Source of the DNA: Lepturacanthus savala
Lineage: Eukaryota > Chordata > Actinopteri > Scombriformes > Trichiuridae
Assembly (NCBI GenBank): GCA_030544235.1
Contig: CM060477.1
Span: 5,848,934 to 5,912,933 of the forward strand
Direction: 5' to 3'
DNA: 64,000 nt
A model generated the notes under the pieces. The model saw only the letters and a list, made by a program, of their open reading frames with translations, was not told the origin of the DNA and made no database searches. The translations under genes and the position numbers were made by a program. Below are positions 35,201 through 46,995 of the stretch, one piece after another. Positions within the stretch are counted from its first letter, which is position 1, and each line of letters begins with the position of its first letter.

Positions 35201-36893
35201 ACAAATTTACTTTGCTCTATTCAAAATCAAATGCTGTGTATACAAGGTCTTTGGCAGGTTTGAATCAGTGTCTACGCAAAAAGAGACTGACACTTCCTCT
35301 TATGGTTTCTACACTGCTTTGAGATTGTGAGACACACCTTGAGTACACTTATCCAGTTCTCTGACTGCCTCATCAGCAGCATGATTACCTCTGCCAGTCA
35401 CTATCCCGGCTAAAAGAAGACGAAACGCAGGTTGCTGCAATAACATCGAGACAGGCCTGGATCCTCTCAGTGGCACTCCCACCTCAGCGGGTCGTTGGTG
35501 GCATCTACCGGGCGATCAGTGGCAGACGATGGATGACGTAGTAAATCTCAAAACATAATTCGTCTGACTAGTACATTAACATGTCAGGCTATTTAATAAA
35601 TAAAGAATATATTTCATTTTTGAAACACACCACCGGTGGCGCAGAGTAGAGTACCAGGCTTTCTACTGCAAGGCTGTCGGTTCACTTCCCAGTATGTTTT
35701 TTTGCATATTATGTTAAATATTATGATTATTTAATTTTTTAATTGAAGGGATGGATCGATAAAAACAATGGTGAGCCTGAAACCAAGAACCTCACAGATA
35801 ACAGAAATGATGCATCCTATACAGCAGAGCAGGAGCCCACTCTGAACACCTGTGACATGCCTCAATAATGCATGATGGGAAAACAATCTTTATTTCTTTG
35901 AAATATATTTATGCATCCTAACACATTAATAAACTTATCCACTCAATTGTTGTGATTTACTGCTCCAAAGAGGCCAGTACATGCCATTAACAAACCCACT
36001 GAAGTGCCAGTGCCACTAGGAGGATCCTGGCTGATATCATCACCATCACAGTGTGCAACTAAACAGTGCAATCACAAAGCATCACATCCCAAAAAAAAAA
36101 AAAAACCCTGACAGTGAAGTGCACACACACATCATTACATCACAAGCCCCAAACACTCCTCACGTCTGGTCCCATTGTGTGAACACTTGTTCCATCTATT
36201 GACACCAAAAAGGCCCTGATGGAGAGTGTTGTCGCTGACAACTTTTCACTCACATCCCTACGAAGAAGACAAACAAACATCACGAGACATGACAAGCCAT
36301 TTCTCGTGTTATACAACTCCCTGGACAAAAAAAAATATCTCATGTCACTGACTTTGACAACTCGAGCGAAGCGAGGCACGAGCGCGACCTCGAGGCGCAC
36401 GCGTCACGTCTCCCAGACGCAACGTTTTAGGGGAAAAAGACTGAAAAAAAAACAACAAACTGTGGCGACGTTAGCCGAGAATGCTAATTAGCTCCTAACT
36501 TAGCATGGCCTTGTCTTGACAATCTGCGCACTTCAATGACAGGCGCCGGGGAGAGTTGACAGCCGAGGGGCGACACGCTTCGAGACGCCGGACCAAGCCG
36601 CGGGACGCCGCGGGGCTCCGCGGCTGCAGCCCCGATTTGTTTACCTTCCTCACGCCTTTGTAGATATAAAAGTAGAGCTCCCGGCCCACATTGAAGCAAA
36701 TCCTGTCGCCGTTGCCGGACTGGTCGTTCACGTTGACGAAGGAGACCTTGACGGGGTTGGAGCCCTGCGAGTTGAAAGGCACCCTGTTCGGGCGGCTGTA
36801 TTCGGAGTGAGTGAGGAGTTTGTAGACGCCTTCCCGAGTGGTGAATTGAGTTTTAATTTCGTTCATCTCCTTCCCTCCTCCCTCCGCCGCCAT
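30212..36893 (-). CDS. wdr20: WD repeat-containing protein 20
   Basis: Coding exons on the minus strand are 36893-36645, 32673-32491, 32051-30612 and 30268-30212, all in phase 0, for 642 residues. WDR20 is a WD40 propeller protein that binds and stimulates the USP12 and USP46 deubiquitinases with UAF1. Exon 1 starts MAAEGGGKEMNEIKTQF; exon 2 has KRIYKGTQPTCHDFNP; exon 3 carries the WD repeats (FAFSPDGKFLACASQDGFLRV; VCWSPDGRYIVAGGEDDLVTVWSF is visible in two parts). A Thr-rich linker encoded near 31165-31245 and a Gly run (about 31000) are longer than in human WDR20 (569 residues as I recall). The last exon adds GLLSSQNNPANSPSGTVV and stops. Its acceptor is GTCTCCGCAG, and the exon 3 donor is GTG/GTGAGT. 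Reading through that donor gives the alternative end VSDRPLEDTVM with a stop at 30576. A YY1-like AAGATGGCGGC overlaps the start codon. I omit any longer strings; exon borders all have GT-AG ends. Confidence 0.94.
30269..30611 (-). other. wdr20: wdr20 last intron, probably sometimes retained
   Basis: The intron of 343 bases has donor GTGAGT and acceptor CCGCAG. If retained, translation continues nine codons past Val-Val and ends at 30576. It contains a poly-A run and a GGGGGG-rich patch on the plus strand. Confidence 0.6.
32052..32490 (-). other. wdr20: wdr20 intron 2 with (TA)n(CA)n microsatellite
   Basis: Intron with donor GTGGGT and acceptor TTCTCAG. A compound microsatellite, TA at 32236-32265 then CA to 32279, lies in it. 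Confidence 0.8.
32674..36644 (-). other. wdr20: wdr20 intron 1
   Basis: Intron of 3,971 bases (donor GTAAAC, acceptor GTTTTAG). I see no gene in it. A tRNA-like fragment lies at 35633-35697. The rest is AT-rich unique sequence. Confidence 0.8.
35633..35697 (+). repeat. tRNA-like fragment (SINE head or tRNA pseudogene)
   Basis: CCGGTGGCGCAGAGTAGAGT resembles an A box and GTCGGTTCACTTCCCAG a B box (GGTTCRANNCC with one mismatch), at tRNA-like spacing. The acceptor-stem ends do not pair, so it is not a working tRNA gene. Confidence 0.45.
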
Positions 36894-36897
36894 CTTG
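36886..36897 (-). promoter_or_regulatory. wdr20: YY1-like site over the wdr20 start codon
   Basis: The minus strand reads CAAGATGGCGGC with the ATG being the start codon. This AANATGGCGGC form just downstream of a start site is typical of YY1-bound housekeeping promoters. Confidence 0.5.
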
Positions 36898-39325
36898 GAA
36901 ATTGGCGTTCATCCTTGTCCGAAGCCCCGGATGTTACCCACCGCGCATGTGTCGCTCTCTGTTGAAGTCCTGCAGTCATGCGTACGAGAAATGTAAAGTC
37001 ATGTGAGACGCAACTAGAGTAATAGCCCCGTGTCCAAAAAGATTGGAATTTGAATGATTTATCACAGATAAATGACATTCCTGGTTTTGACATAAGGATA
37101 ACTTGAATTCATCTATTTCTGATTTGATAAATATGATTATTCTTATGGGTAAATATCATATCCATTGCAGTAAATGGAGAAATTCAAATTCCTCATTTGT
37201 TTGGTTAATTAATGATTTTAAAATACAAAAATATAGCCCGTAAAATACTACAAAAGATGTGAACAGATATCTACATTTTCTTGTTTTAATGTAAGCCCAT
37301 TTTAAAGTCTTGCTCTTCATTATTTTCCTTTTGTATTATACACGTGTAAAGATTTAGCGATAAATCCTTCTTGATTATGTTTCTTATTCTTGCATTCTCT
37401 TTTTAATTTGGAAAGAAAAACAAATCAAGTAGAAACATAAGCGTACAAGTGTAGAAACTCGCTTCTAATATGATAAATATATTAATATTTTATAATAAAT
37501 ATGACTGACTTATCTAGGGTTATAAAGGGAGCTGTAATACTTGAATTAGGGCAATGTTTTTTAAATAATAAAATAATAATTTAATATATACAAATAAATG
37601 AAAAAAGGAGACAAAATTAAATTAATATGTTGCTTGGTTATTCAAAAAATATTTTGACATTGAGAATCCAAAATAGATAATAATTTGTAAAAGTGCCCAT
37701 AATACTTGAATATTACCAAGGCAAGAAATATTATTATTATTCTAAATTATTATAAAAAAAATAATTAAATTACCATGTATAAAATAAAAAACTAGTAATT
37801 TCATGTAATAAACATATTATCCCTTGCGTAGATAAATGCACATAAAAAATATTGTCTATAGGGGTAATTTGAGGTGTGTGCATATGTAATGTATATAATC
37901 ATGTAGATAGAATAGAGACCCTATAAAGAAATACTTGTGGGAAATGAGCTCACCATCTACTCTCTCATCTAAAATAGTTAACTCTGGCTCTGCTTCATGT
38001 ATATCATCTTACAGTGATTGCAACAGTCCTCCATGACTCTAGAGTTACATGGGTGGTCATCTTCTAGTAGTGTCTACTACCAACTGGAAACATTTAGATT
38101 ACATAACAGATCTGTTGCAAGACTAATCTAGTGCCATCCTGTGGTCAGCTGAGGGCACTAACATTTACACTGGACTGGAGAATTCTAGTCACAAGGTTGT
38201 AGTTGCTGAGCAGTTGTACCATATTTATTCACGAAACCTCTCGGTGGGAATTCTTTATGCCGTTGCAAATTTTATGGAAAGTGACTGGGTCAATCAGCGA
38301 TGTGTGTGTCTTAAGGCTTCACTTTTTCCTTTTTGTCATAGTTCCCAAAACTCACCAACATACTGGAATTTATTATTCTCTGTGTACAGGCCTTCACAAC
38401 ACCCTTGTCCATGATTTCTATTTTGACTTTTCGGAGGAGTCTCTTTCAACTCCTCCAAAAATCATCTTCCAATACATGGCACAGAACTCAGGTTATCAGT
38501 ATAATTCAGAATCACCTTTTAAGCTCTTCAAACCTTTTAAAATCGTCAGACCTTTTTTTTGGCATGAAATAATAGGTAAAGACAGGTGTTACCAATGAGT
38601 TGAGTTTCTATTCCATTCATGTTGGCCCACTGGAAAGGCTCTGGTACAGTATATGAAACCTATCATTGGTAACACCTGTATTTACCTAATAATATATGTC
38701 AAGAATGAAAATAGGTCTATTTCCTACTAGGTAGCACATGTCATAGTCCCAGAGTAGGGCCTGCATTTCCTATTCTATAATCCATACTGTCCCTCACACT
38801 GTGTTTGGTCATTAGCTGTTCATCCCACCAAATAAACCAATATATTTTAAAAGAGGCCACGCTTTTGCAATTTTGGACCAATAAGCCTTGAAAATCTTAA
38901 GATTGATTCTGTTTGCACATTCTCTCTGTTGATGGAGACCACCAGACATGACTAGAAGCTCTCAAAACTATATGCTTGAGCAGCATCCCAGGAAATTCCT
39001 GCATAGGAGTTGTATTGCTTAAACTTCAAATATGTGACACATGTGGTTTCACCACAATCTTGTCGCTCAAAAAAAGACACAGGCCAGCTGTTCATACTGA
39101 GTCCCGTGTCTGTGTCCAATGGGGTACCTCGACAGCAGCTGATAGCAAAGGCAATGCGCAGCTGTGACGCTTGCAGGCGGAGGGGGGGGGGGCTAATGGA
39201 GAGACAAGCTATCAGAAAAGCTCTCATCCTGAGTGACAGGCACTCCTTGTGACTCTGCACCCCTATAAGGGCACATAACTTTTAGGCTCTGGTGTTTTCA
39301 CCCCCCCCACCCCCTTCACTGTAGT
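36898..39325. other. Noncoding stretch between divergent wdr20 and hsp90aa1.1
   Basis: The stretch holds the wdr20 upstream region, long AT-rich DNA (37100-37900), a weak CTCF-like site (38131-38148), MITE copy D (38546-38721) and G/C runs next to the hsp90aa1.1 promoter. No gene is supported. Confidence 0.5.
38546..38721. mobile_element. MITE with long inverted repeats, copy D
   Basis: Left arm: TTTTTTGGCATGAAATAATA, GGTAAAGACAGGTGTTACC and AATGA. The right arm on the minus strand is AATAGACCTATTTTCATTC and then GGTAAATACAGGTGTTACC. This is the most symmetrical copy, with a middle of only about 70 bases. Confidence 0.6.
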
Positions 39326-39386
39326 GAACGATCTTCTGGAACCTTCTGAATGGGAGCTTCTAGAAACCACCCCCTTAAGTATAAAA
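39326..39386 (+). promoter_or_regulatory. hsp90aa1.1: hsp90aa1.1 promoter: heat shock elements and TATA box
   Basis: Alternating heat-shock units are seen: TTCTGGAACCTTC at 39334-39346 (three units in perfect spacing) and TTCTAGAA at 39358-39365 (two units), with a further GAA at 39326. TATAAAA is at 39380-39386. HSF1 control is expected from these elements and from the gene family. Transcription probably starts near 39410-39415. Confidence 0.85.
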
Positions 39387-39409
39387 AGACACCGGCGTGT
39401 CGAGGGGGT

Positions 39410-39555
39410 CTGCATTCAAAAGGTACTCGCTTGGACCACACCAGTGGAAACTTACTGTCCACAGGAGAAGCAGCAGGCTGCAGATTCGGAGCTCTCCGGT
39501 CATACATTTGACAACTATCCTTAAGAGGTGACAGAAAACCAAGTTTATATTCAAG
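39410..39555 (+). other. hsp90aa1.1: hsp90aa1.1 untranslated first exon
   Basis: The exon ends at ATTCAAG/GTAAGA (after 39555). The next acceptor CTCTGTTTAG lies directly before the start codon at 40548, so the leader is separated from the coding region by a 992-base intron. The left end is estimated from the TATA box. Confidence 0.7.
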
Positions 39556-40547
39556 GTAAGATTGGAACATCTATGATAAACTCAGCACTGTCTCAGCACT
39601 GCAATCTAAAAGAAACAACAATTATTGCGAAAGTAAAATTACCAGTAAATTTCTTTACATAAATGGTAGGAAAAGACACTCAAATATGCAAACACTAAAT
39701 AGATTCTTAGTGTGATAGAACATTTTCTTTGCCATTAGTATCTTTGCGAGCCTAACATGCAAGGAGCACATGGCATGAAGGGTGACCCTGAATGTGAGAG
39801 CAATGGCGCATGAGAGGAAAAGCCGGTTTGCATAAAGAGCAGACATGGGAAATTCACATATTTTAAAAAATGAGTGGATAAATAATACACTATGGTTAAA
39901 ACACCAAATTAGATTTTTATTTCATCTTTCAATTGCATTGTTCTCTTTTAATATGAAATCATTTAATGACACATGTTGAAGCCATTGGGGGTTGGGAAAT
40001 GGATCGTCCGTCCCAAGTGGCAAGTCTTTGATTGACGGGAGGAACATGTGCTGGTCTACAATTGCAACTCCTCTACCCCACCCCACCCCTCTTTAAGCCA
40101 TGTGGCTGTTTTTATTAAGTGTGGCGAAGTGTAACAGGAAATAAGGAAATAATTAAAACTTTTTTACAGCAATAATATTTATTAATAAGTTTGAAGTGAA
40201 TTATTAATAATTCAGAATAACTTTTTAATTAATTCATTTCATAATTCAATTTTAAGTGCGACTAAGACAAAGCAAAACAAAAAGTGTAAAATATGACTTT
40301 CACTAATCATAATTTTCACATAAGCGACAGAGATTAAATTAAAAATCATTGTTTAACACTGCCTGGCATTGCCAACGCTTTTTATTCAGTTGTTTCTCAC
40401 AGAAAAGTAAGATAAGCCTGCATATATACACAATGCATAGAAAAACCAGCCCAATGAACATCATTGCTTTATCTTTGATTCGCCTGTCTGTATACACGTG
40501 CAAAGACTACTTTTTCATGCAACATAACATTATTTGCCTCTGTTTAG

Positions 40548-43500
40548 ATGCCTGAGAAAGCCGGAGCCGCCATGGAGGAAGAGATGGAGACCTTTGCCTT
40601 CCAAGCTGAGATCGCTCAGCTGATGTCCCTCATTATCAACACCTTCTACTCCAACAAAGAGATCTTCCTTAGAGAGCTCATCTCCAACTCCTCAGATGTA
40701 AGTAAACTAAACACTTCCTCATATATTCCCCATGTAATGTAAGTGGACAAATAGCACTGTTTAACACTTGAATCCCTTTCTGACAGGCTTTGGACAAAAT
40801 CAGATATGAGAGCTTGACAGACCCCAGCAGACTTGAGTCCTGCAAGGACCTGAAGATTGAAATCAGGCCCGACCTGCTCAATCGCACCCTGACCCTGATC
40901 GACACAGGTATCGGCATGACCAAGGCTGACCTGATCAACAACCTGGGAACTATCGCCAAATCCGGCACCAAGGCTTTCATGGAGGCTTTGCAGGCTGGAG
41001 CTGATATCTCCATGATCGGACAGTTTGGTGTTGGTTTCTACTCCGCCTACTTGGTGGCGGAGAAAGTGACAGTCATCACCAAGCACAATGATGACGAGCA
41101 ATACATCTGGGAGTCTGCAGCTGGAGGCTCATTCACAGTCAGACCTGACACGGGTACATTTTATTATCTTCATTACCATAGCACTCAATAAACAATCAAT
41201 AGTTAATATTGTTTGATTAATTATCTGGCACTGTGCTCATGATTTTTTTTTAATTTCCACTTTTTAGGAGAGTCCATTGGCAGAGGTACAAAAGTAATCC
41301 TACATCTCAAAGAAGATCAGACTGAATACTGTGAGGAGAAGCGGGTGAAGGAAGTTGTGAAGAAGCACTCACAGTTCATTGGTTATCCTATTACACTTTT
41401 TGTAAGTTCTCATTAAGGCCCATTAGCAATCTGATGACCAATGATATTGCAATGCTTTAACATAAAACAATCCTAAATCCCTGATTTTGTTCTCTATATA
41501 AATAAGGTGGAGAAGACAAGAGAGAAGGAGGTGGACCTTGAGGAGGGAGAGAAGGAGGAAGAAGTTGAAAAAGACGCTGCTGAGGACAAGGACAAACCTA
41601 AGATTGAGGATGTTGGCTCTGATGAGGATGAAGACTCAAAGGATGGTAAGAACAAGAGGGTGAAGAAGGTCAAGGAAAAGTACATTGATGCCCAGGAGCT
41701 AAACAAGACCAAGCCCATCTGGACCCGTAATCCCGATGACATCACCAACGAGGAGTATGGAGAATTCTACAAGAGTCTCACCAATGACTGGGAGGACCAC
41801 TTGGCTGTCAAAGTAAGCTAAATCTACTGGTGACTATTTATTCTCTCTTTGTAGAATGTCATATTTTAAAGCTAATGCGTTCCTATCTACCTCTTCTCCA
41901 TGCAGCATTTCTCAGTGGAGGGTCAGCTGGAGTTCCGTGCCTTGCTCTTTGTGCCCAGAAGGGCTGCATTTGACCTTTTTGAAAACAAGAAGAAGAGAAA
42001 CAACATCAAGCTGTACGTGCGCAGGGTCTTCATCATGGACAACTGTGAAGAGTTGATTCCAGAGTACCTCAGTGAGTGTTCCACTGCATATATTGACATT
42101 TTATCAACTCTCCTTATTAATGAGATTATTATTGGTTTTAACCTTCTTTGGCTTCCATTGAACAACTGACAGGTTTGACTTCATTGTCTCCTTTCAGATT
42201 TCATCAAGGGTGTGGTGGACTCTGAGGATCTGCCCCTGAACATCTCCAGAGAGATGCTGCAGCAGAGCAAGATCCTGAAGGTGATCCGCAAGAACCTGGT
42301 CAAGAAGTGCCTGGACCTGTTCACCGAGCTATCTGAGGACAAGGACAACTACAAAAAGTACTACGAGCAGTTCTCAAAGAACATCAAGGTTGGTATAGCA
42401 CTTGAGATCCCTCGATTTAACCCAGATCTTTCAGATGGAAGATTACAATTTCAGATTTGAGTCAGTATTTGTAACAGAGCATTTTCTGTTTCAGCTTGGA
42501 ATCCATGAGGATTCTCAGAACAGGAAGAAGCTGTCTGAGCTGCTACGGTACTACACCTCAGCCTCTGGAGATGAGATGGTTTCCCTGAAAGAATATGTTT
42601 CACGCATGAAGGAGAACCAGAAACACATCTACTACATCACAGGTTAGTTATAACATTCATTTCCCTTTCTGTTTACATGCAGGTTTTCTCAGAAGTGATT
42701 GAACATATTGATTCATTGAACTTTGAATAACTTTAACAGGTGAGACCAAAGACCAGGTGGCTAACTCTGCCTTTGTGGAGCGCCTTCGCAAAGCCGGCCT
42801 CGAGGTCATTTACATGATCGAGCCCATTGATGAGTACTGCGTCCAGCAGCTGAAGGAATACGATGGCAAGAACCTGGTTTCAGTCACCAAGGAAGGTCTG
42901 GAGCTGCCCGAGGATGATGATGAGAAGAAGAAGCAGGAGGAGCTCAAAACCAAATTCGAGAACCTTTGCAAGATCATGAAGGACATTCTTGACAAGAAGA
43001 TTGAAAAGGTAATACTACTTCAAATTATTTTATTATTACTTTTTTATCCAGGAGTAATAGACTAATAAAGTTGGGCTTATTGTGTTTTGATCATGAAAAT
43101 AACCCAAACATTTATTTTTTAACAGGTTTCAGTGTCCAACCGCCTCGTCTCATCCCCCTGCTGCATCGTCACTAGCACCTACGGCTGGACGGCCAACATG
43201 GAGAGGATCATGAAGTCTCAGGCCCTGAGAGATAACGCTACCATGGGCTACATGACAGCTAAGAAGCATCTTGAGATCAATCCTGACCACCCCATCGTAG
43301 AGACCCTAAGGCAGAAAGCTGAGGCTGACAAGAACGACAAGGCCGTGAAGGACCTTGTCATCCTCCTGTTCGAGACCGCCCTGCTGTCTTCAGGATTCAC
43401 GCTGGAGGACCCACAGACACACGCCAACCGCATCTACAGAATGATCAAGCTGGGTCTTGGTAGGTTTTTTTTTCCCTCCATGACTGCTTTGCATTACAGA

Positions 43501-43684
43501 TGTTACATGAAGTAGTTTGCTAATTATTTACATTAAGAGAATTGATCACTAATGAATGCATTTCTCAATCACAGGCATTGATGACGACGACTCCACAGTC
43601 GAGGACCTCCTTCAGCCTGCTGAGGAAGATATGCCCGTTTTGGAAGGAGATGACGACGCATCGAGAATGGAGGAAGTTGACTAA
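40548..43684 (+). CDS. hsp90aa1.1: Heat shock protein 90 alpha, first tandem copy
   Basis: Ten coding exons: 40548-40697, 40787-41153, 41268-41401, 41507-41812, 41906-42071, 42198-42388, 42495-42642, 42740-43008, 43126-43459, 43575-43684. Total 724 residues (human HSP90AA1 732). It is a cytosolic ATP-driven chaperone dimer; in zebrafish the gene of this type acts mainly in muscle, helping myosin folding. The GHKL ATPase domain has Glu43, Asn47, Asp89 with DTGIGM, and GQFGVGFYS (128-136). The acidic linker is short ([12 protein letters not shown], then [20 protein letters not shown]). The middle domain has the client and gamma-phosphate-contacting loop around [20 protein letters not shown]. 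The protein ends in MEEVD, which binds TPR co-chaperones. The linker form VDLEEGEK and [12 protein letters not shown] are those I recall for zebrafish hsp90aa1.1, hence the name. All introns have GT-AG ends. Confidence 0.95.
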
Positions 43685-43949
43685 ATTGATCATTAGATTC
43701 TTTCCTTCTTTCTTAACTTTTCTTTTTTTTTGTAAATTATTGCTTTTTCAAACTGACTCACACAACTCATTTAGTTCTTACACATCTCTAATCTCTTACA
43801 CTTGGTAACAACATAAATGAGACCCACAGTGTGGCGTCGCCGAAAGAAAATCAGCTGCTTACATAAAACTACTGGAAACCAATACACGTAGGTCTAATAT
43901 AAAGTCATGCATTTTTGTAACATTTTTTATGAAAAGCATTCACATTTGT

Positions 43950-43955
43950 AATAAA
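43950..43955 (+). terminator. hsp90aa1.1: hsp90aa1.1 polyadenylation signal
   Basis: AATAAA 265 bases after the stop codon, in an AT-rich 3' region. Confidence 0.6.
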
Positions 43956-44380
43956 ATGTATTTAGAAATAAGCTACAATCTCTTGAGTCTTTGTATACTG
44001 ATTTTTAACATGTACGGTTCCTACAAACTAATTGGTTGGAAGATTATATTTTATGGGACAGAAGCATGATGAAGGTTATTATAAACTGCTTTTTATTGGA
44101 GACAGAATGCGCCAGCAAACAACAACAACACAGTTAATATACATAAATTAAATGTATTTACATCTGACACTCATTCCTAACCTTTAACCCAACCCACTCC
44201 GAATTCCATTAACACTAATTAAAATAATGCAATACATCTCAAAATAGTTCATATTATTTCATACATAAAATAACTAAACATTACACAAACTTCTTCCTTG
44301 ATGTTCTGGAAATTTCAGTGATCACTGCATGATTCACTCCACACTCAGCCTCCGCACAACTTCCTCAATGGTACAGATTA
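43956..44380. other. Spacer between hsp90aa1.1 and the hsp90aa1.2 promoter
   Basis: About 430 bases only, AT-rich, with no further feature I can support. The second gene's promoter starts close behind the first gene's end. Confidence 0.6.
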
Positions 44381-44382
44381 AG

Positions 44383-44551
44383 CCCCGCCCACACCCGCCC
44401 CGACTATAGCCCGCCGTGATAGGCTCCATTTAGAGGGGCGTGTTCTAACGTCATGATTGACAGTCCCGCTGGCCAATCAGCGGTCAGCGCCCGGCAGTTT
44501 ACCAAGGAAGATTCCAGATGGTTCTGGAAGCTCAGGTCGTGGTTTCTGGAA
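44383..44551 (+). promoter_or_regulatory. hsp90aa1.2: hsp90aa1.2 promoter: GC boxes, CCAAT box, heat shock elements
   Basis: CCCCGCCC-type boxes at 44383-44390 and 44394-44400, GGCCAATCAG at 44471-44480, then a five-unit heat shock element at 44507-44529 (GAA-TTC-GAT-TTC-GAA, one unit imperfect, all in 5-base spacing) and another TTCTGGAA at 44544-44551. I see no TATA box, unlike the first copy. Confidence 0.8.
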
Positions 44552-44564
44552 CAGTCGGAGCGAG

Positions 44565-44658
44565 TACAAACGGCGTTCACCGAGCCCGGCTCCGCCAGTC
44601 TGCACGGGAAGCGGCACCAGGAGAGACGAGCTCCGGAGAATTTACACCGAGGACCAAG
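44565..44658 (+). other. hsp90aa1.2: hsp90aa1.2 untranslated first exon
   Basis: The exon ends at GGACCAAG/GTAAAC (after 44658). The partner acceptor CTCTTTTTAG lies directly before the ATG at 46996. The left end is approximate. Confidence 0.6.
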
Positions 44659-46995
44659 GTAAACGATAGGCATCGTTTTTTTTGTATAGTAATACGACGA
44701 ATACAATACATGTATTCACATTCATTCGTCTTAAACTATTTATTGTGCCGTTATAAAGCTCGGTATCGTCCTTTTCCGTTGAAACGTAACACGACGATAA
44801 CAAACTTCTTGTTAAATATCTTGTGTTTCTGACACCTTGAACCGGGTATAACAGTAATATAATGATAATAATATAATATGTCATTTCCTGTCGTTTGATA
44901 ATCACAGTGCAGCATTAAAACAAATATGCAATACACAACATAAATAGCATCATGTAGAAGGTGGAGCCAGTGATCCTCCTTGACATGTCACCGTTATTTG
45001 CACATGTCAGAACTTTTATTTATTTCTTTTTTCCCCCCCGGGATTATCTTGGCAAACATCCTGCTGCCCACATTACCTTTGCAAAGCTGGAAGAAGGCAG
45101 CCTGCACACGGACCACATGGTTAATTCGTGGTGCACTTGTCAGAGGAATTATGTTAAGCAGTAGGCGCACTACTTAATGAACCTTAATCAGATTTCCTGT
45201 GCTGAGAAGGTTTTTCTCAGATTTTGTGTCCGTGAGATGGCCCCGGCCGTGATCATTCACAAGAGGATGAGCTTGGAATTTGTATGGAAACTGAGTTCGG
45301 TCCTCCTGGTACCTTCTAGAATATTGCATTTCGCCCGGGAAACCGGCAGGTGGAGTCGTTTTATGCTGATAAGCAATTCTCGCCATGTGCTGATCAACCG
45401 GTAATCAATCACGGCAGTAATCGGTGGTGGAGAGTAACTAAGTACTCTACTGAAGTACACTTTTAAAGTACTTTCCAAGTATTTCCATGTGATGCTACTT
45501 TATGAGTCCACTCCCCTACATTTCAGAGGGTGATATTCTACTTTCTATCCCAAATATTTATATATGGGCATCCTTTGTTACTTCACAGTTTTATTATTTT
45601 ACATAAAATAAATATGATCCATTTTCAATTAATTACATTGCTGTTTTCTTTTATTTAATCAATTTGCTATGCACTTTGTGTGAAAGGTTTATGATGTGGT
45701 TTAATCTACATAAAGGATCTACAATTGACTCCACAATAATAAATTAAGGCATTAAAATGCTCTCAAATGTATTTGGTCATTAGAGACATGTATAACAAAC
45801 TATATTAATTAAAACACACATAAAGAGCGCTCACACTTTTGATATTTTACATATATTTTGGTGATAATTCTTTTGTGTTTTTATTAAATAATATATTCAA
45901 TCCTCGACTTGTACTTGTTTAGGCTTTTCTTTTGATGACTATATTTCCACTTTTACTCAAGTAAGTGATCTGAGTACTCTGTCCACCGCTGTCTATACGA
46001 GCTGAATAATTTACTTGTATATTTTCATAACCTCATGTCATGATTTATCTACATTTCTGGGCTGAATAGTTTTCATTTCTATTCTCCATTTCTGGAACTT
46101 CATTAATTTAATAAGTGTTTGAGGCAATTCTGCTATATACAATTCTGCATGAACTGCATATACTATTTTATGTAGCAGCTTCCCCAGAAATAAATATATA
46201 ATATACATTATCTAACGTTTCTGAAGGCAGATGCAGCAGGGTTTAGTCTCATTTGCCAAAGATGGATTATAGACAGGTGGAACAGTGAGCAGAGCTGGAC
46301 AGTCTGTCACACCACCTGCCCGCACAGACAATACTTCCCACACATCCACTCTTATCATTACTGATGCATTCTTCACTCTTCCAATCGATTAGATGCTCAG
46401 GGGTTTGAGAATGATATGTAAACGGTATGGACGTGATATAATAGCTATGTAATGAATATGGACCTAACTGTATTTTAAGCTGAGACTAGTAGTTTGTGGT
46501 GATGTTGCTTCCATTATATATACCATCCAGTATAGTGACTCACTCTAACAAACCACCAAACACACAGGCTATCATTTAAAATCTGAAATAAGAATAAGTA
46601 GAGGATTTTACCTTAAGAAAGATGCAGTATAATTTCTTGTGGCAGTTAAGAGCTGCATTGATGAGCTAATTACTGGATTTGTTGATTGACAGAAAAATAA
46701 TCTGTAACTATTTTGATATTTAAATAATCATTTAAGTCAAATTTCAAAGCCAGAATGAGAAGGGATTTATCTATTAAGGGATAGCAAGTCCACCTTCTCA
46801 ATTGTGAATTGATCTTTGGGGATTTGACTGATAATTAAAATGATCATTTCTGCAAATAGCTCTATAATATTAGTCCAATAATTCCTTCGTACAGTGTATT
46901 TTATATATAAAATAAAAGTGCTACTACCTGACATGTTTTGTGTGTGTATTCTGTGATATATGCATGTTCTAAGAAGCACTGTCCCCTCTTTTTAG
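44659..46995 (+). other. hsp90aa1.2: hsp90aa1.2 leader intron
   Basis: Intron of 2,337 bases holding one nearly full-length AAGTA-rich repeat (45424-45996); otherwise AT-rich with nothing I recognise. Confidence 0.6.
45424..45996. mobile_element. AAGTA-rich dispersed repeat (MITE-like), nearly full length
   Basis: The left end is CGGTGGTGGAGAGTAACTAA and the right end, on the minus strand, CAGCGGTGGACAGAGTACTC, so both inverted termini survive. The body has CTACATTTCAGAGGG and an AT-rich centre. It is the most complete of the copies in the window. I could not identify an 8-bp target duplication. Confidence 0.65.

Noticed and set aside
35633..35697. Functional tRNA gene
   Set aside because: A- and B-box-like words are present but the acceptor stem does not pair and there is no T-run terminator right after it.
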